Numbered from the stretch's first letter, positions 1 to 10,494 are shown. The stretch: 64,000 bases of DNA from Paulinella micropora (GCA_019918135.1 WBZZ01005752.1:12501-76500); one strand, 5' to 3'. The notes: generated by a model from the letters alone, not told the origin. Numbers and translations: made by a program.

Positions 1-712
1 GTATGTGTATGTGTAGGTATATCAGGTCCGCCACGTGCAGGTATGTGTATGTGTTTGTGTATGTGTATATGTATGTATATGTTATGTGTATGTGTATGTG
101 CAGGGGGGCTCGGCAGGCGGGCAGGTAGACATAGACATAGACATAGATGTAGACATAGACATAGACATAGACATAGACATAGATATAGACATAGACATAG
201 ACATAGACATAGATATAGACATAGACATAGACATAGACATAGACATTATAGACATAGACATAGACATAGACATAATAGACATAGACATAGACATAGACAT
301 AAACATAGACATAGACATAGACATAGACATAGACATAGACATAGACATAGACATTGACATAGACATGGACGTAGACATAGACATACATACATAGACAGAC
401 ATAGACATAGACATAAACATAGACATAGACATAGACATAGACATAGACATAGACATAGACATAGACATAGACGTAGACAGAGACAGAGACAGAGAGAGAC
501 ATAGACAGAGACATAGGCCTAGACCTAGACCTAGACCTAGACCTAGAGTTATACATATCCCTAGGGCGTGGAGGTGACACACTACGTCGAGCCTTGTTCA
601 CAGCTCCGCGATGTGGGGTCAAATACATACATACATACATACATACATACATACATACACACATAGATGCAGGCAGACAGACAGACAGACAGACAGACAT
701 GTGCGTTGCCAG
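1..712. repeat. Microsatellite block: TATGTG, AGACAT, ATAC and AGAC arrays
   Basis: A long simple-repeat tract. A TATGTG-rich start is followed by an AGACAT hexanucleotide array (about 128-480), a short AGACCT run (about 517-545), an ATAC run (about 624-660) and an AGAC run (about 671-700). Open frames here encode only Asp-Ile, His-Arg or Met-Ser dipeptides and are not genes. The tract ends at a candidate splice acceptor (TTGCCAG near 712), so it probably lies in an intron or just upstream of the kelch-type gene. Microsatellites of this size are typical of eukaryotic nuclear DNA and contrast with the island to the right. Confidence 0.95.
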
Positions 713-1154
713 GGCCAACGCTGTGCGCACGCTGAAGGACAAGATTCGCAGGCTGAAGCAGAAGGTGAAGGACGTGGGCAAGAAGAGTGCGTCTCTGCAG
801 GTCTCCCTGTTGTGTCTCTACATGCACCTGCACACATACCTTGCCTCTATGCCTTGCCTCTGCACGCAGGTCAAGATCCAGGAAGGCGGTGGAGATGCCT
901 CCACGACTGCCGCGCTGGGCTCACAGCTGGTGGAAGTCTTGACGGCCGAGGGTCACCGACCCTCCACACCGGGACATTTCCGCCATATCCAGTGCAAGGA
1001 TGCCGGGAATTTATCCGCATTTATGGCCATTTCCCGAGATCCCATCATAGGATATAGCAGCCATGTTCAACTGTGCTTCAACCCCCCCCCCCCCCCCCCC
1101 CCCCCCACCCACTCTCCGCTCTGCCTTGTCGCTCGTTGTTCCAATCTGGTCGCT

Positions 1155-1195
<41 letters not shown>

Positions 1196-2422
1196 CAGGG
1201 AACGCCAACCGCCGCCTCAAGGAGCTGAGGGGGCTGAAGGAAAAAGAGGCGCTGATGGACACAGAACGGCGCTGCCAACGGTACAATACATACATGAACC
1301 ATGGCCAGGCTGCAGAAGCAGGAGCCGCGAGTGAAGATATTGCAATGCATGTACTCGTCCGTACAAACTTGCGTTTATTTATACATATTGTCCTATTCGC
1401 TTTCAGGCAATCCACATATTCAGTTACATATATCACTGGTTGTTAACATACATAAATACATGTGCAGGGCGGGCGCTTGGATCGGCCCCGCGGTCCAGAC
1501 GCGCCTGCAGGAGCGGCACAAGGTTTCGCTGATGGAGCCTTGCCTGTACGTGCTGGGCGGAGAGCTCGGGGGCCAGAGCAGCGTCTTTGCGCTGTCTTCC
1601 GTGGAGCAGTTTGCCGGGTGCCGTTGGAAAGCGTGCGGCAACCTCTCCGTGCGCGCTTTGACTTCGCTGCGGCTTCTCTCAACGAGCAGCTGTACGGCAT
1701 CGGTGGGCGGGACGAGAAAGGCGCCTTCTTGAGCAGTGTGGAGAGGTATGACGCGGCTAGCAAGAAGTGGCGGCCGGTGGCGCCCATGCATTCCCGGCGC
1801 AGTCTGCTAGCTGCGGCTGTGCTGGGTGGCCATATCTACGTGGTGGGTGGGCAGGACGGGATCTCCCGCATTCGCTCGGCCGAGCGGTACGACCCGCAGC
1901 AGGACTGCTGGGAGTTGTTGGACGGCATGCGCTGCAAGCGCTCTGCCTGCGCTGCGGGCGTGTCTGGCGGCTTGCTGTACGTGGTGGGCGGGTATGGTGA
2001 CAACATGCTGCCCATGTCTAGTGTGGAGAGTTACAACCCGGAGCTCAACCAGTGGACGCTAGCCGCACCGCTGGCAGTGAAACGCGCGACCCACGCCGTC
2101 TGTGTGCTGCAGGGCTGCCTGTACGCTATTGGGGGCCGTACGCGCACACACGGACCTGGCCTCAGTAGAGCGCTTGGACCTGCGCCTTGGCCGCTGGGAA
2201 CCCGTGGCCTCCATGCACACTCCGCGCTCGTACGCGGCCGCGGCTGTGCTGAACCGGTGTATTTACGTCTGCGGCGGACAGCAAGGCAATGGCACGGCCA
2301 TGTCTTCGGTGGAGAGGTTCGACCCGGACAGGGACGAGTGGGAAGTCGTGAACTGTAAGATGCAAAGCGCACGCTCTGGGCATGCTATGGTCTTAGATTC
2401 GATGTCAGCGCTGGATTCATAA
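713..2422 (+). pseudogene. Coiled-coil/kelch-repeat protein, intron-bearing, frame-disrupted host gene
   Basis: Host-type gene. Short exons encode a Lys/Arg/Glu-rich coiled coil (about 713-800, 870-950 and 1199-1280), separated by introns that start with GT and end with AG. One is 801-869; another contains the poly-C and GT microsatellites and ends GGCAG near 1198. The last exon (about 1468-2422) encodes roughly six kelch blades with the usual double glycine (YVLGG, YGIGG, YVVGG twice, YAIGG, YVCGG), each followed by SVERYD- or W-containing strands, giving a beta-propeller for protein binding. The propeller frame is not continuous: it shifts near 1655 and again near 2140, so the gene is a pseudogene or carries assembly errors. 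The upstream start is not resolved. Kelch proteins often act as ubiquitin-ligase adaptors or actin-binding proteins, but no BTB domain is visible here. Confidence 0.8.
1082..1194. repeat. Poly-C run and GT dinucleotide array inside a kelch-gene intron
   Basis: A run of about 25 C (1082-1106) and a GT array (about 1158-1194) occupy an intron. The GT array lies directly before the acceptor GGCAG, in the place of a polypyrimidine tract, with a pyrimidine-rich segment upstream. Confidence 0.9.
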
Positions 2423-2429
2423 GCAAGGT

Positions 2430-3303
2430 CACCGGCTCCACGGCGCACGACAGCAGGCTAGCCCGGGAAAAATGAAGGTCCGGGTAGGGAAACTAGCATG
2501 TTAAGGCTCCGGGATCCCAGTTATCTACCACCATTTTACTGAGACTTCACTGAGATTCAAAAGAACCAAAAAGGAAACCAACCTCACCAAATTGGTAATA
2601 TATGAACATAAATGCTATTCGCCACCAGTATCAGAAAATATGGTAATACAGGAATAATTACTAAGTATTAAGTACATAGAGTGAAGCTACCGTGACTATA
2701 CAGTTATGCTGTAGTAGACTAGGATCTAATTAACTTTCCCAATGCTCCCCCTTAATTAGGGCCTAGGACATCTCAGCAAAGACGCAGTCCGACGCATGAG
2801 GAGAATAAAGAGCAAAACTATCCCCATCCCAAGTGCAATACTACCCAACACACAAGTCTCCCCCTGTACTCAGATGAACAAAATTACTACTTAAGAACAG
2901 CGAAAATTATGTTAGGTCTGACCATAAGAAACATTCAAGCCATATCAGAAATCCCATACTCTCCTGAATCGCCCCTGGCGATAGGCTGTCCGGATACATC
3001 AACAAAGCATATCAGACAATCAAGTCAAATATGATCCACATACATCGACGTACCAATTGAATGCACAACAAACATTGCAGAACCTAACTTCGCTTCAAAC
3101 GACAAACACAAAATGTACGACAAAGCATAAACAATTACCAGATGTAAATGCACGCAGTTACTATCCACTTGCTTAACCTTAAGGCAAGCACAAAGCAACA
3201 GATAAAGTCGCAAGTTAATTACATACAACATCACCGCATGTAAAGGAACAGGTAAAAGAAAAACAATAACGCCATGCATATGAATGTAAATATGATCACC
3301 CAC
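2430..3303 (-). mobile_element. Older Ty1/copia-type remnant, 3' non-coding part
   Basis: An AT-rich stretch with no usable coding. It contains a polypurine-tract motif on the minus strand (2744-2754) almost identical to the one of the element to its right, with probable LTR sequence to its left (about 2500-2740). It reads as the 3' end of a second, older or nested element of the same family. It is broken, and LTR boundaries cannot be fixed by eye. The 92-codon open frame at 3025-3303 on the minus strand has no recognisable domain. Confidence 0.45.
2744..2754 (-). other. Polypurine tract of the left copia-type remnant
   Basis: The plus strand reads GCTCCCCCTTA; on the minus strand this is a G-rich purine tract of the kind that primes second-strand synthesis immediately before a 3' LTR. 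The same 11-mer recurs at 3634-3644. Confidence 0.55.
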
Positions 3304-3633
3304 AATGGGTATATCCCCCTAACTCCAAAGTAATCTATCACTCAAACGCAGAGTTTAGGGAAGCTACCCCGCTAAGGATAAAGAATAACCGAAGACTTTT
3401 AATGACTTTGGGTCACACAAATTTATTATGATGTTATGACCTTTACAGAATGGTAATACTCATTTGATTCTAGGCATTCCAGACTATGATTCGCGAATAC
3501 TCTAGAAAGTGTCCTTGTCAGTAATAAAGGTATTAATAACTGTCCTGCCTATGAACCTGCCTATGACTAAGACTATCCAAATTACCGGTAAATTGTCTAG
3601 GTGGAGTAACGGGTATTAGTAGTACATTACAAC

Positions 3634-3644
3634 GCTCCCCCTTA
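3634..3644 (-). other. Polypurine tract of the copia element
   Basis: The plus strand reads GCTCCCCCTTA, followed leftward by a sequence ending ATTACA, which on the minus strand gives a start beginning TGTAAT. That fits a TG...CA LTR beginning at about 3632. Confidence 0.6.
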
Positions 3645-4080
3645 GTCGCAAATCATAGGCTATATTAGTGTGTAAATATAAAAAAAATAGTGTTGAGGAT
3701 CAGTTATGGGTTACCCGAAGGTTAAATATCAACTCCCATTTACATCACATCCTCTATGTATGTATATATGTGGTCATGCAGTAACATGTATGAAGTATGT
3801 ATGTGTTCAAAAATTTGCAAGCGCTTCCCGTAGAGGGTAGCAAAATTTAAAAAAAAAATTTAGATTTCCTATTCTAGGACAGAAAGAATGATAGAAAGAA
3901 TTTAAATTGCTAAGTTAGCCAGGGAAAGCCTCGCGGCTGCCGGCCTCGCGTGACAGTCGGCTACCCAGCCTCGGCTCGACGGCTCTTGACCCCTGCGCAA
4001 AACAAAGCTGCTGCAACAAGCAACAAACTGCACAAAACACTCAAAGCAAATATAGGAGAGTGGACACGCAAATCCCGAAA

Positions 4081-5553
4081 TTACTTGAGCTTTACCGTAA
4101 ATTTGTTAAGTAAATACTCGAATTGTTCTTTCGGTAAATATTTTGTCATTACATCACCTATCTGCTTCTTCGTACCTACTTTTACAAACTTAATCTCACC
4201 GTCTCTCTGTAGGTGGTGCATAAAGTGTAATTCTAAAGGTAAGTGTTTAGTTCTATTACCTGACATACCCCTCTCTGCCGCTAAGACTGTTTGAGAGTTA
4301 TCCTCGAATAATTCTATCGGGCTCTTTTGGGCTATGTTTAGTTCTTGTGTAATGTGTTTTAGTGCAAGTCCCTCTCTAATGCACTCAGTTGCTGCAAATA
4401 TTTCAGCATCATTGGAACTCAGGGCGATGCGACTCTGTCGCTTTGATAACCATGCAACTGGATCGCTGCCCCATAGGATCACGAATCCAGTGCGGGACTT
4501 CCCTGTTTTCTTAGAAACTTTGTGAGCCGCGTCGGGCCACATGGAAAGTTTTGGATATGTTTGCCCTTCTTGCTCTGACTTAGGCTCATGGTAAGCTAAA
4601 CCTCGATAAGAGTTAACTAAATAACGAAAGATTCTGCCTAACATCGCATAAGTTATTCCCTTATCGATAGTTTGCATGACACTTGCCGAATTTAGTGCTT
4701 GTTCTATATCTGGTCTTGTCATCTTTGCGAGAAATAGCAAACGACCAACTAGACTAGGAATTGAAAATTTTCGCAAGCTAGCTGATTCCGACATCGGTTC
4801 CGTGAAATGTTCTTGCGCTGGAGTACTAACGGGTTTAGCAGAATCGTAGCCTACCTCTTTTAGTATCTGCTGCTGATATTTTCGCTGATGCAAAATTATT
4901 TTCCCGTTCGATTGCTCTATCTCTATTCCTTTGAATTCACGGGCAATACCGAGTCTTTTGAGCGGGAAATGTTTTTCTAATGCGGACGCAAAACGCTCAT
5001 ATGCTTGTTTGTTTGGTGCGGTGAACAACAAGTCATCAACATGAAATATCCCTACTATCGCATCTCTCAAAGCTTTATCATTTTCTACAAACATACATAA
5101 GTCTGAATCTAGCAACCTAAAACCTAGCTCCTCTAACTTGGGTGCTAATATCTCATACCATCTTCTTCCTGCCTGTGGTGCACCATATAAAGCACCATCT
5201 ATACGCCATATCATCCCCTCATGCCCTTCTCTGTCTACACTCTCTGGCGCATATGCATAAACAGGGTCATTCATACGAGCATTTAGGTATGCATTTTTAA
5301 AATCTATGCCGTATAGTTTGTGTTTGTGCCAGGCAGCTAGTTTGGCGAGAAATAAAAGTGAATGGTGCGCGGCGCAAGGAACAAAGAGCTGATCTGGGTT
5401 ATAGCTAACACCGGGTTCTAACATATCTCCCCGTAAAGCTAAACGAGACTTTATGAACTTTTTCCCGTTCTCGTCTAACTTTACTTTGTGAACCCATGTC
5501 AATCTAACTATCTTACTAACTCCTGCCTTGCTTGCCTCCTTATGGGTACCCAT
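4081..5553 (-). CDS. pol: Copia reverse transcriptase and RNase H region (fossil)
   Basis: About 490 codons of copia polyprotein. The N-terminal two thirds is the reverse transcriptase, with the FKNAYLNA block (catalytic aspartate in KNAYL position), the LYGAPQAGRRW block and the FHVDDLLF active-site motif. The C-terminal third is the RNase H domain, with TGFVILWGSDPVAWLSKRQ and SSNDAEIFAATE segments. These copy the element RNA into DNA inside virus-like particles. A further short stretch of the same polyprotein lies at about 5508-5789. It belongs to the broken element described for 3304-7270. Confidence 0.92.
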   Translation of the reverse strand: MGTHKEASKAGVSKIVRLTWVHKVKLDENGKKFIKSRLALRGDMLEPGVSYNPDQLFVPCAAHHSLLFLAKLAAWHKHKLYGIDFKNAYLNARMNDPVYAYAPESVDREGHEGMIWRIDGALYGAPQAGRRWYEILAPKLEELGFRLLDSDLCMFVENDKALRDAIVGIFHVDDLLFTAPNKQAYERFASALEKHFPLKRLGIAREFKGIEIEQSNGKIILHQRKYQQQILKEVGYDSAKPVSTPAQEHFTEPMSESASLRKFSIPSLVGRLLFLAKMTRPDIEQALNSASVMQTIDKGITYAMLGRIFRYLVNSYRGLAYHEPKSEQEGQTYPKLSMWPDAAHKVSKKTGKSRTGFVILWGSDPVAWLSKRQSRIALSSNDAEIFAATECIREGLALKHITQELNIAQKSPIELFEDNSQTVLAAERGMSGNRTKHLPLELHFMHHLQRDGEIKFVKVGTKKQIGDVMTKYLPKEQFEYLLNKFTVKLK

Positions 5554-5969
5554 GTGTATGTGTTAAAGGATTGAAGAGCTTTTAGCTCTGTTTTCATACC
5601 CTCTAAAACATCTTTAGTTGTCAAACCTTCCTCTATGACATCTTTGGGTACTCTGATATCTACATACAAATAAAAATCACAAATCTCATCTGCCACCATA
5701 CGGTCATCGCATAAAAACATATTAGCGGGACTTTGTAACGGGTATTCGGGATCTTTCACGGAGTATTTGAGGATTTCCGAATTCAACATCCGTTCTTCTT
5801 CGTCCTCAAACTTAACTATGTGGGTGGGCTGAGGTCTGTCTCTTTACTACGAGTCTATCTCTGGGGTCACTCACTCTGCTGACTACCCCTACTCGTACTA
5901 TTCTCTCCCATCCCTCACCGTACTTTTTCTTCGCCCATCCATCTCCCCATGCACGCGCGGGCTCTCTTA

Positions 5970-7190
5970 CTACCTACTCTCCGTTACTCTCTGACTCTGC
6001 TCCCACGTTAATCCCTTAGATGGTGGTGATTTTTCTTCGTATGCTCTTCTTTCATGTATTTTTAGTGGATCTGTTGGATCTTGTTCACTTGTATGCTCTT
6101 GTGGCTTGATCTTGTGCTCTGGGGGTAATTGTTGTGGATAATGTGGCTCTGGACTTGTGTGTAGGCGTGTATGTTTGTGATCCAATGTATTCTTCTCCAC
6201 ATGCTCATTTTCATGCTCATTCTCATTCGCATCGATATCAACATTCTCTGTCTCTCCCTCAACTTCATCAAAGTGTGTTGTTGGGTGGTCGTTGTTGACG
6301 TTGTGAGGTGACTTAGGTGATTGGGGTGGTGATTGGGGTGGTGATTGGGGTGGTGACGCTTGTGGAGATGTGTGTGGTTGCTCGCTCTCATTCTCATTCT
6401 CCCCCTCAGAGTCATCATTATCCCACGACACTAGTTTAGGAGGATGAGCTTGTTTACCGATTTTGTGAATATTAAATCTCACATCTCTCACTCCGGAAAT
6501 TATCTTCTTACCATCCCATACGCGGTATAGTTCCCGAAATAGATCATATCCTACTAGCATCACCTTTTTCCCTCTGTACTCTCCCTTCCGCACTTTAGTC
6601 TTAGGTATATGTAACACACCCATACATCCTATTGGTTTTAAATGAAAGAGTGTTGGTTTTCTACCTAACAGCTGCTCATAAGGCGAAATTCCTTTGCGTT
6701 CCCCGTGAATTGCTGGTAGTATGTTGTGAATGGTTGTTGCTGCGTGTTCTAATTCTGCCCAGAATTGCGGCGGTAATTTAGCGTGATATCTCATTGCTCG
6801 TGCAGGCCCCGCCGTAATATCATTCACTTTTTCCGCAATAGGATTCCCGTCTTTATCGTTTGTCGCGGAGGTTTTCCAAATAAAGCGAATATTTTTCCAC
6901 CACTTAATGACTTCCTCCGGAATATGGAATTCTTGATCTGCGCGAATTTCCTTTACTTTGTTTCCTGTCTGTCTCTCATAAAAGGCTACAGCTTGTTTTA
7001 AGCAATCTACAAACTCATTCTTATGGGCTAAATAAAAGTCAAGAATGAACAGTGAGTAGTCGTCGGTGACCGAAAATTTATACCGTTTACCACCTATTGA
7101 TCTAGTTGCCCACGGTCCTGATGTGTCTATGTGTAGAATTATACCTGGCTTTTGGGCTCTTTCTATTGTATTAACTGCAAAACGTGGCAA
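5970..7190 (-). CDS. pol: Copia integrase region (fossil)
   Basis: About 406 codons. The catalytic core (residues about 15-165) shows HIDTSGPW, IRADQEFH and IAEKVND segments, matching the D, D and E positions of retroviral-type integrases. It is followed by the YEQLLGRKP block typical of copia integrases and a long, low-complexity, Ser/Pro/His/Glu-rich linker before the reverse transcriptase (SPPQSPPQ repeats). The enzyme inserts the element DNA into chromosomes. Part of the same broken element. Confidence 0.9.
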   Translation of the reverse strand: MPRFAVNTIERAQKPGIILHIDTSGPWATRSIGGKRYKFSVTDDYSLFILDFYLAHKNEFVDCLKQAVAFYERQTGNKVKEIRADQEFHIPEEVIKWWKNIRFIWKTSATNDKDGNPIAEKVNDITAGPARAMRYHAKLPPQFWAELEHAATTIHNILPAIHGERKGISPYEQLLGRKPTLFHLKPIGCMGVLHIPKTKVRKGEYRGKKVMLVGYDLFRELYRVWDGKKIISGVRDVRFNIHKIGKQAHPPKLVSWDNDDSEGENENESEQPHTSPQASPPQSPPQSPPQSPKSPHNVNNDHPTTHFDEVEGETENVDIDANENEHENEHVEKNTLDHKHTRLHTSPEPHYPQQLPPEHKIKPQEHTSEQDPTDPLKIHERRAYEEKSPPSKGLTWEQSQRVTESR

Positions 7191-7427
7191 ACGTTTAGAC
7201 TTTCATATCATGCAAGATTCGCAAAATCTCACATCGCTCTCGTCACCAACTAACTTAATGTTCAGAATTTTTGCCAATAGGCGCAGGCGGCTGCTCGGAC
7301 GCGCAGCTGGCGGCCTTCTCGCACCTGAGCAAGCCCCGGCCGTCCGAGGTGGACGGCCAGGGGCTGCCGCTCAGCTGGTACTCGTTCCAGGCGCTCCCGG
7401 TCGACAACCTCGGGGTGTCGGACTTAC

Positions 7428-9797
7428 GTGCGGCTGCACAACCTGTTCGAGCACCAGCTGCGGGTGGGCACGATGCACGTGGAGGCGCAGCTCATGCTGC
7501 TGGTGGCGCAGTGCTCGGTGCGGGAGACGGCGTTCGTCAACATGGTGGCGTACGGCCCGCCGGGCACGGGCAAGAGCCGGCTGCAGGACCTGCTCATGAA
7601 GTTCCTGCTGCTGCCCGGCACGACGGTGGCGCTGACCGACATGTCGACCAAGGCCATGGCCGGCAACTACGACAAGCGCGGCGAGGTGCGCGTGATGGAC
7701 GAGATGCCGCAGCACTTTTTGGGGCTGCGCAACGGGCGCACCGAGGCGTCCAGCATCACGGAGACGATCAAGTCGATGCTGTCGGCGCCTACGCTGCAGT
7801 ACCAGATCTGCCGCGTCGACAACGAGCGGGGGCAGCGCTTCATCGAGCAGACGTGCGCGCGCATCAGCGGCGCCTTCATCGGGGCCAGCAACACGTACCC
7901 GTGCGACTTTCTGGCCGCCATCCGGGACCGCCTGCTGTGCATCTACAGCCCCGCGCGCGAGCGGCCCGGCCACGAGCCCTGGCGCAACGTCGGGACCGAG
8001 CCGGACGTGCAGAGCCAGGCCGTGCTGGAGGAACAGGTGCGCTGGGTGCGGGACGACACGGCGCTGGGCTACGTGTACGACACGCTGCTGGCGCTGGGCT
8101 TCGCCAACCCCGTGCGCCTGTACGTGACGCCGCAGCTGCTGGGCCGCTTCTGCCAGCGGGCCGAGCAGCACGGCGTGTGCGGCCTGCACTCGCAGCGCAC
8201 GATCCACCGGCTCACGGCCCTCATCACGCGCAACATCATCCGCCGCGCTATTTTTCTGGTGTTCCACTCGTCGCTGAGCCCGCTCATCGACCCCGGCCGG
8301 GGCACGCACTACGGCCGGCCGCTGGGCAAGGCGCCGGCGCTCGAGGACTTTGGGTGGCTGGACTTCTGGTTCAACGACGAGGACCCGTCCGTGCTGCTCA
8401 CGGCCATCACCATGATCGGCGAGCACGAGTTCCACTTCCCGCAGCAGCGCGCCGTGCTGTACACCCTGGCGCGCGAGTTCTTCGAGGCGCGGCACCAGGT
8501 GCCCGAGGCACAGCAGCTGTGGCTGCCGGCGGGCACGCGCCCGGCGTTCGTGAGCGAGCGCGTCCTGGCCGAGGACGCCGGCTCGTGCCCGCGCTACTCG
8601 CGGCTGGCCGACCCGCCCGCGGCGCGCGACAAGTACGCGCGGGCGGCCCGGCACGCCCGGGAGGAGGTCCTGCGCCACGAGCAGGAGCTGACCGCCCGGC
8701 GGCGCCGCGTGGCGCTGCAGCGCAATGGCGTGCGGCCGGGCCACTACTCCTTCTCCAAGCACGACAGCCAGCTGTTCGCCAACCACCTGGACTACGCCGA
8801 GTGCAGCCGCGCGCTGGGCGGCCTGCTGTGGAAGAACCACGCCCGGGAGCTGCGCATGGACTACCACGAGTTCAAGGACGTGCTGCACCAGCTGCTGCAG
8901 GGCCGGCCCGGCGACCGGGGGCCCGTGGTCGTGCAGCGCGCCGAGGACTTCCAGGTGCCGTCGCTGGTGATGGAGCAGGGGCTGGCGCCCGACCTGCTGC
9001 CGAGGCTCATGGTCCAGGTCCTGCAGGACCACTTTGCGCGCCCGCGCCAGATGCTCACGGGGCAGCTCGACCGCTCGCTGCAGCACTACGAGCTGTTCCT
9101 GACGGACCTGCTGCCGAACGGCGTGCCGCGCGGCCTGACGGACCCCGGCCGCGCGTCCGCGGCGGCCGGGCCGCCGCCCGTGGTGCAGGGCCAGCTGGGG
9201 CAGGACCCCGCGTCGCTGGGCGGGCTGCTGCGGCCGCTGCGGACGCGCGGCACCACCACCGCCGGCACCAGCGCCGGCCAGGCGGCCGGCACCAGCGACG
9301 GCCAGGCGGAGGCCGGCACCAGCGCAGGCGACGGGGCCACCCCGCCGGGGGCCACTCAGCAGGGGGCCGCGCCGGGCGACCTGGCCGACTACGTGTACGC
9401 CCAGCACCGCCGCGAGTTCTGGCTGCCGGCCACCGCCGCCACGCCCGCGGGCGGCACGCACGAGCACCTGCCCGACCACCGCCTGCTGCCCGCCCTGCTC
9501 GGCCGCGATGCCGAGATCCGGCGCCAGCAGGCGGCCGCGCTGGCCCCGCTGCTCGGGCTGGAGCCCGAGGCCCTGCTGCGCAGCGTGCTGGGCATCCACT
9601 CGTACGGCAGCGGCGCCAACCCGCTGCTGGAGACCACCCCGCCGGGCGTGGTCGCCGCCGCTGCGCCCTCGTCGTCGTCGTCGTCGTCCTCTTCCTCGTC
9701 CTCGTCGTCGTCCTCGTCGTCCTCCTCCTCCGGCGGTCTGGCCGGGCTGGGCCCAACGATGACGGACGGCCTAGACGACATGACTGACTATGAATAA
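7428..9797 (+). CDS. Superfamily 3 helicase-like AAA+ ATPase
   Basis: A protein of up to 789 residues. Near residues 40-200 it has a Walker A motif (GPPGTGKS), a Walker B motif (VRVMDEMP) and, about 100 residues later, FIGASN, which matches the hydrophobic-then-Ser/Thr-Asn motif C of superfamily 3 helicases. The segment between contains the Lys-rich B' region (ETIKSMLSAP). SF3 helicases unwind viral DNA at replication forks; D5-type versions are fused to primase, but no primase domain is visible here. The C-terminus is low-complexity (Gly/Thr/Ala, then a run of about 20 Ser). No ATG lies at the left edge of the frame; the first one is at 7473, and the 5' end abuts the junction with host DNA, so the true start is unresolved. 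The stop overlaps a cleavage signal. Confidence 0.65.
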   Translation: MRLHNLFEHQLRVGTMHVEAQLMLLVAQCSVRETAFVNMVAYGPPGTGKSRLQDLLMKFLLLPGTTVALTDMSTKAMAGNYDKRGEVRVMDEMPQHFLGLRNGRTEASSITETIKSMLSAPTLQYQICRVDNERGQRFIEQTCARISGAFIGASNTYPCDFLAAIRDRLLCIYSPARERPGHEPWRNVGTEPDVQSQAVLEEQVRWVRDDTALGYVYDTLLALGFANPVRLYVTPQLLGRFCQRAEQHGVCGLHSQRTIHRLTALITRNIIRRAIFLVFHSSLSPLIDPGRGTHYGRPLGKAPALEDFGWLDFWFNDEDPSVLLTAITMIGEHEFHFPQQRAVLYTLAREFFEARHQVPEAQQLWLPAGTRPAFVSERVLAEDAGSCPRYSRLADPPAARDKYARAARHAREEVLRHEQELTARRRRVALQRNGVRPGHYSFSKHDSQLFANHLDYAECSRALGGLLWKNHARELRMDYHEFKDVLHQLLQGRPGDRGPVVVQRAEDFQVPSLVMEQGLAPDLLPRLMVQVLQDHFARPRQMLTGQLDRSLQHYELFLTDLLPNGVPRGLTDPGRASAAAGPPPVVQGQLGQDPASLGGLLRPLRTRGTTTAGTSAGQAAGTSDGQAEAGTSAGDGATPPGATQQGAAPGDLADYVYAQHRREFWLPATAATPAGGTHEHLPDHRLLPALLGRDAEIRRQQAAALAPLLGLEPEALLRSVLGIHSYGSGANPLLETTPPGVVAAAAPSSSSSSSSSSSSSSSSSSSSSGGLAGLGPTMTDGLDDMTDYE

Positions 9798-9798
9798 A
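9793..9798 (+). terminator. AATAAA signal overlapping the helicase stop codon
   Basis: AATAAA begins in the last sense codon (GAA) and runs through the TAA stop at 9795-9797. Confidence 0.8.
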
Positions 9799-10494
9799 AA
9801 GAAATGCACACTGCCTCTCTCACTCCCTCTCGGCCTGTCTAGATTTTAGTGTTGCTGTCTGTGCCGCCGCCGGTGCGGGGGCTGGGGCCTGTTCGGTCCT
9901 GCCAGTAGAAAAAGGAATTTTATAAGAATGAGTGCCCCCCAGCTAACGGAGACGACTTACTAGAATTCAAGCTCACAGCAGACCTCCTCTTCCCCCATAT
10001 TCTTATTGTCCTTCCTCAAAGGCAGAACTTTCGCTGGTCCAGCCGAAGCGCTGCTGGCGGCGGCCTGCCGGCGGGCGCTGGCTGAGTGGTAGCCAGAGCA
10101 GGAGACCGTGAAACGAGACAGAGAAAAGAACGCGCGCTCCCCCCCTCTACCCCCCGCGGCTGCTTCTTTTCCCCTCCTCCCCGCTGACGGGGAGAGGGGG
10201 GGGCGCTCCTTTCCCCCCCTCCCCTTCCCCGAACGCCTTTCACCTCCCTCCTTTCTTACTTCCTTGCGCAGGACGAACGGGCGCGTTGCGTTGTGCTTCC
10301 TAGTACCAAAAAGCCGCCCTCCTCTCCTCCGGCAGTGTCCACGGCCCGTCCTTGTCGTTGCGCCGCCTCTTCGCCCTAGGCAGGGTAACAGACACACACC
10401 CAAACGTCGCAGTCACGTCCTACGTCGCAGAGTGCACACCTCCCCCCCCCAACGCGTTGGCTTTGCCCCTACCGTCCTGGCTGTTGTTTAAGCC
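9799..10494. other. Intergenic leader region, C/T-rich
   Basis: No convincing gene. C- and G-rich tracts (10,140-10,260) precede the ATG at 10,495; it may hold the promoter and leader of that gene. No TATA box is obvious. Confidence 0.5.

Larger units (their letters stand above)
3304..7270 (-). mobile_element. Ty1/copia LTR retrotransposon fossil, minus strand
   Basis: Read on the minus strand, the visible order is integrase, reverse transcriptase, RNase H, 3' non-coding region, polypurine tract and probable 3' LTR (to the left of 3633). Integrase before reverse transcriptase identifies the Ty1/copia superfamily (Pseudoviridae). The element is broken, with a few interruptions, and its right side stops at the composition change near 7,270. 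Neither gag nor a 5' LTR is seen in the window. Coding is still easily recognised, so it is probably of moderate age; without a matched LTR pair the age cannot be estimated. Confidence 0.9.

Noticed and set aside
35-582. Long open frames on both strands through the AGACAT and TATGTG repeats
   Set aside because: They encode only two- or three-residue periodic peptides; pure microsatellite.
3025-3303. 92-codon minus-strand open frame in the copia 3' region
   Set aside because: No domain, low similarity to proteins I know; likely chance in AT-rich fossil sequence.
9055-9756. Minus-strand Arg/Pro-rich frame opposite the helicase C-terminus
   Set aside because: Mirror image of the poly-Ser and Gly/Ala low-complexity coding; no independent support.
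7271-9787. Very long Arg/Ala/Pro frames on both strands across the helicase and other genes
   Set aside because: Typical shadow frames of GC-rich coding DNA; composition is extreme and they lack conserved motifs.
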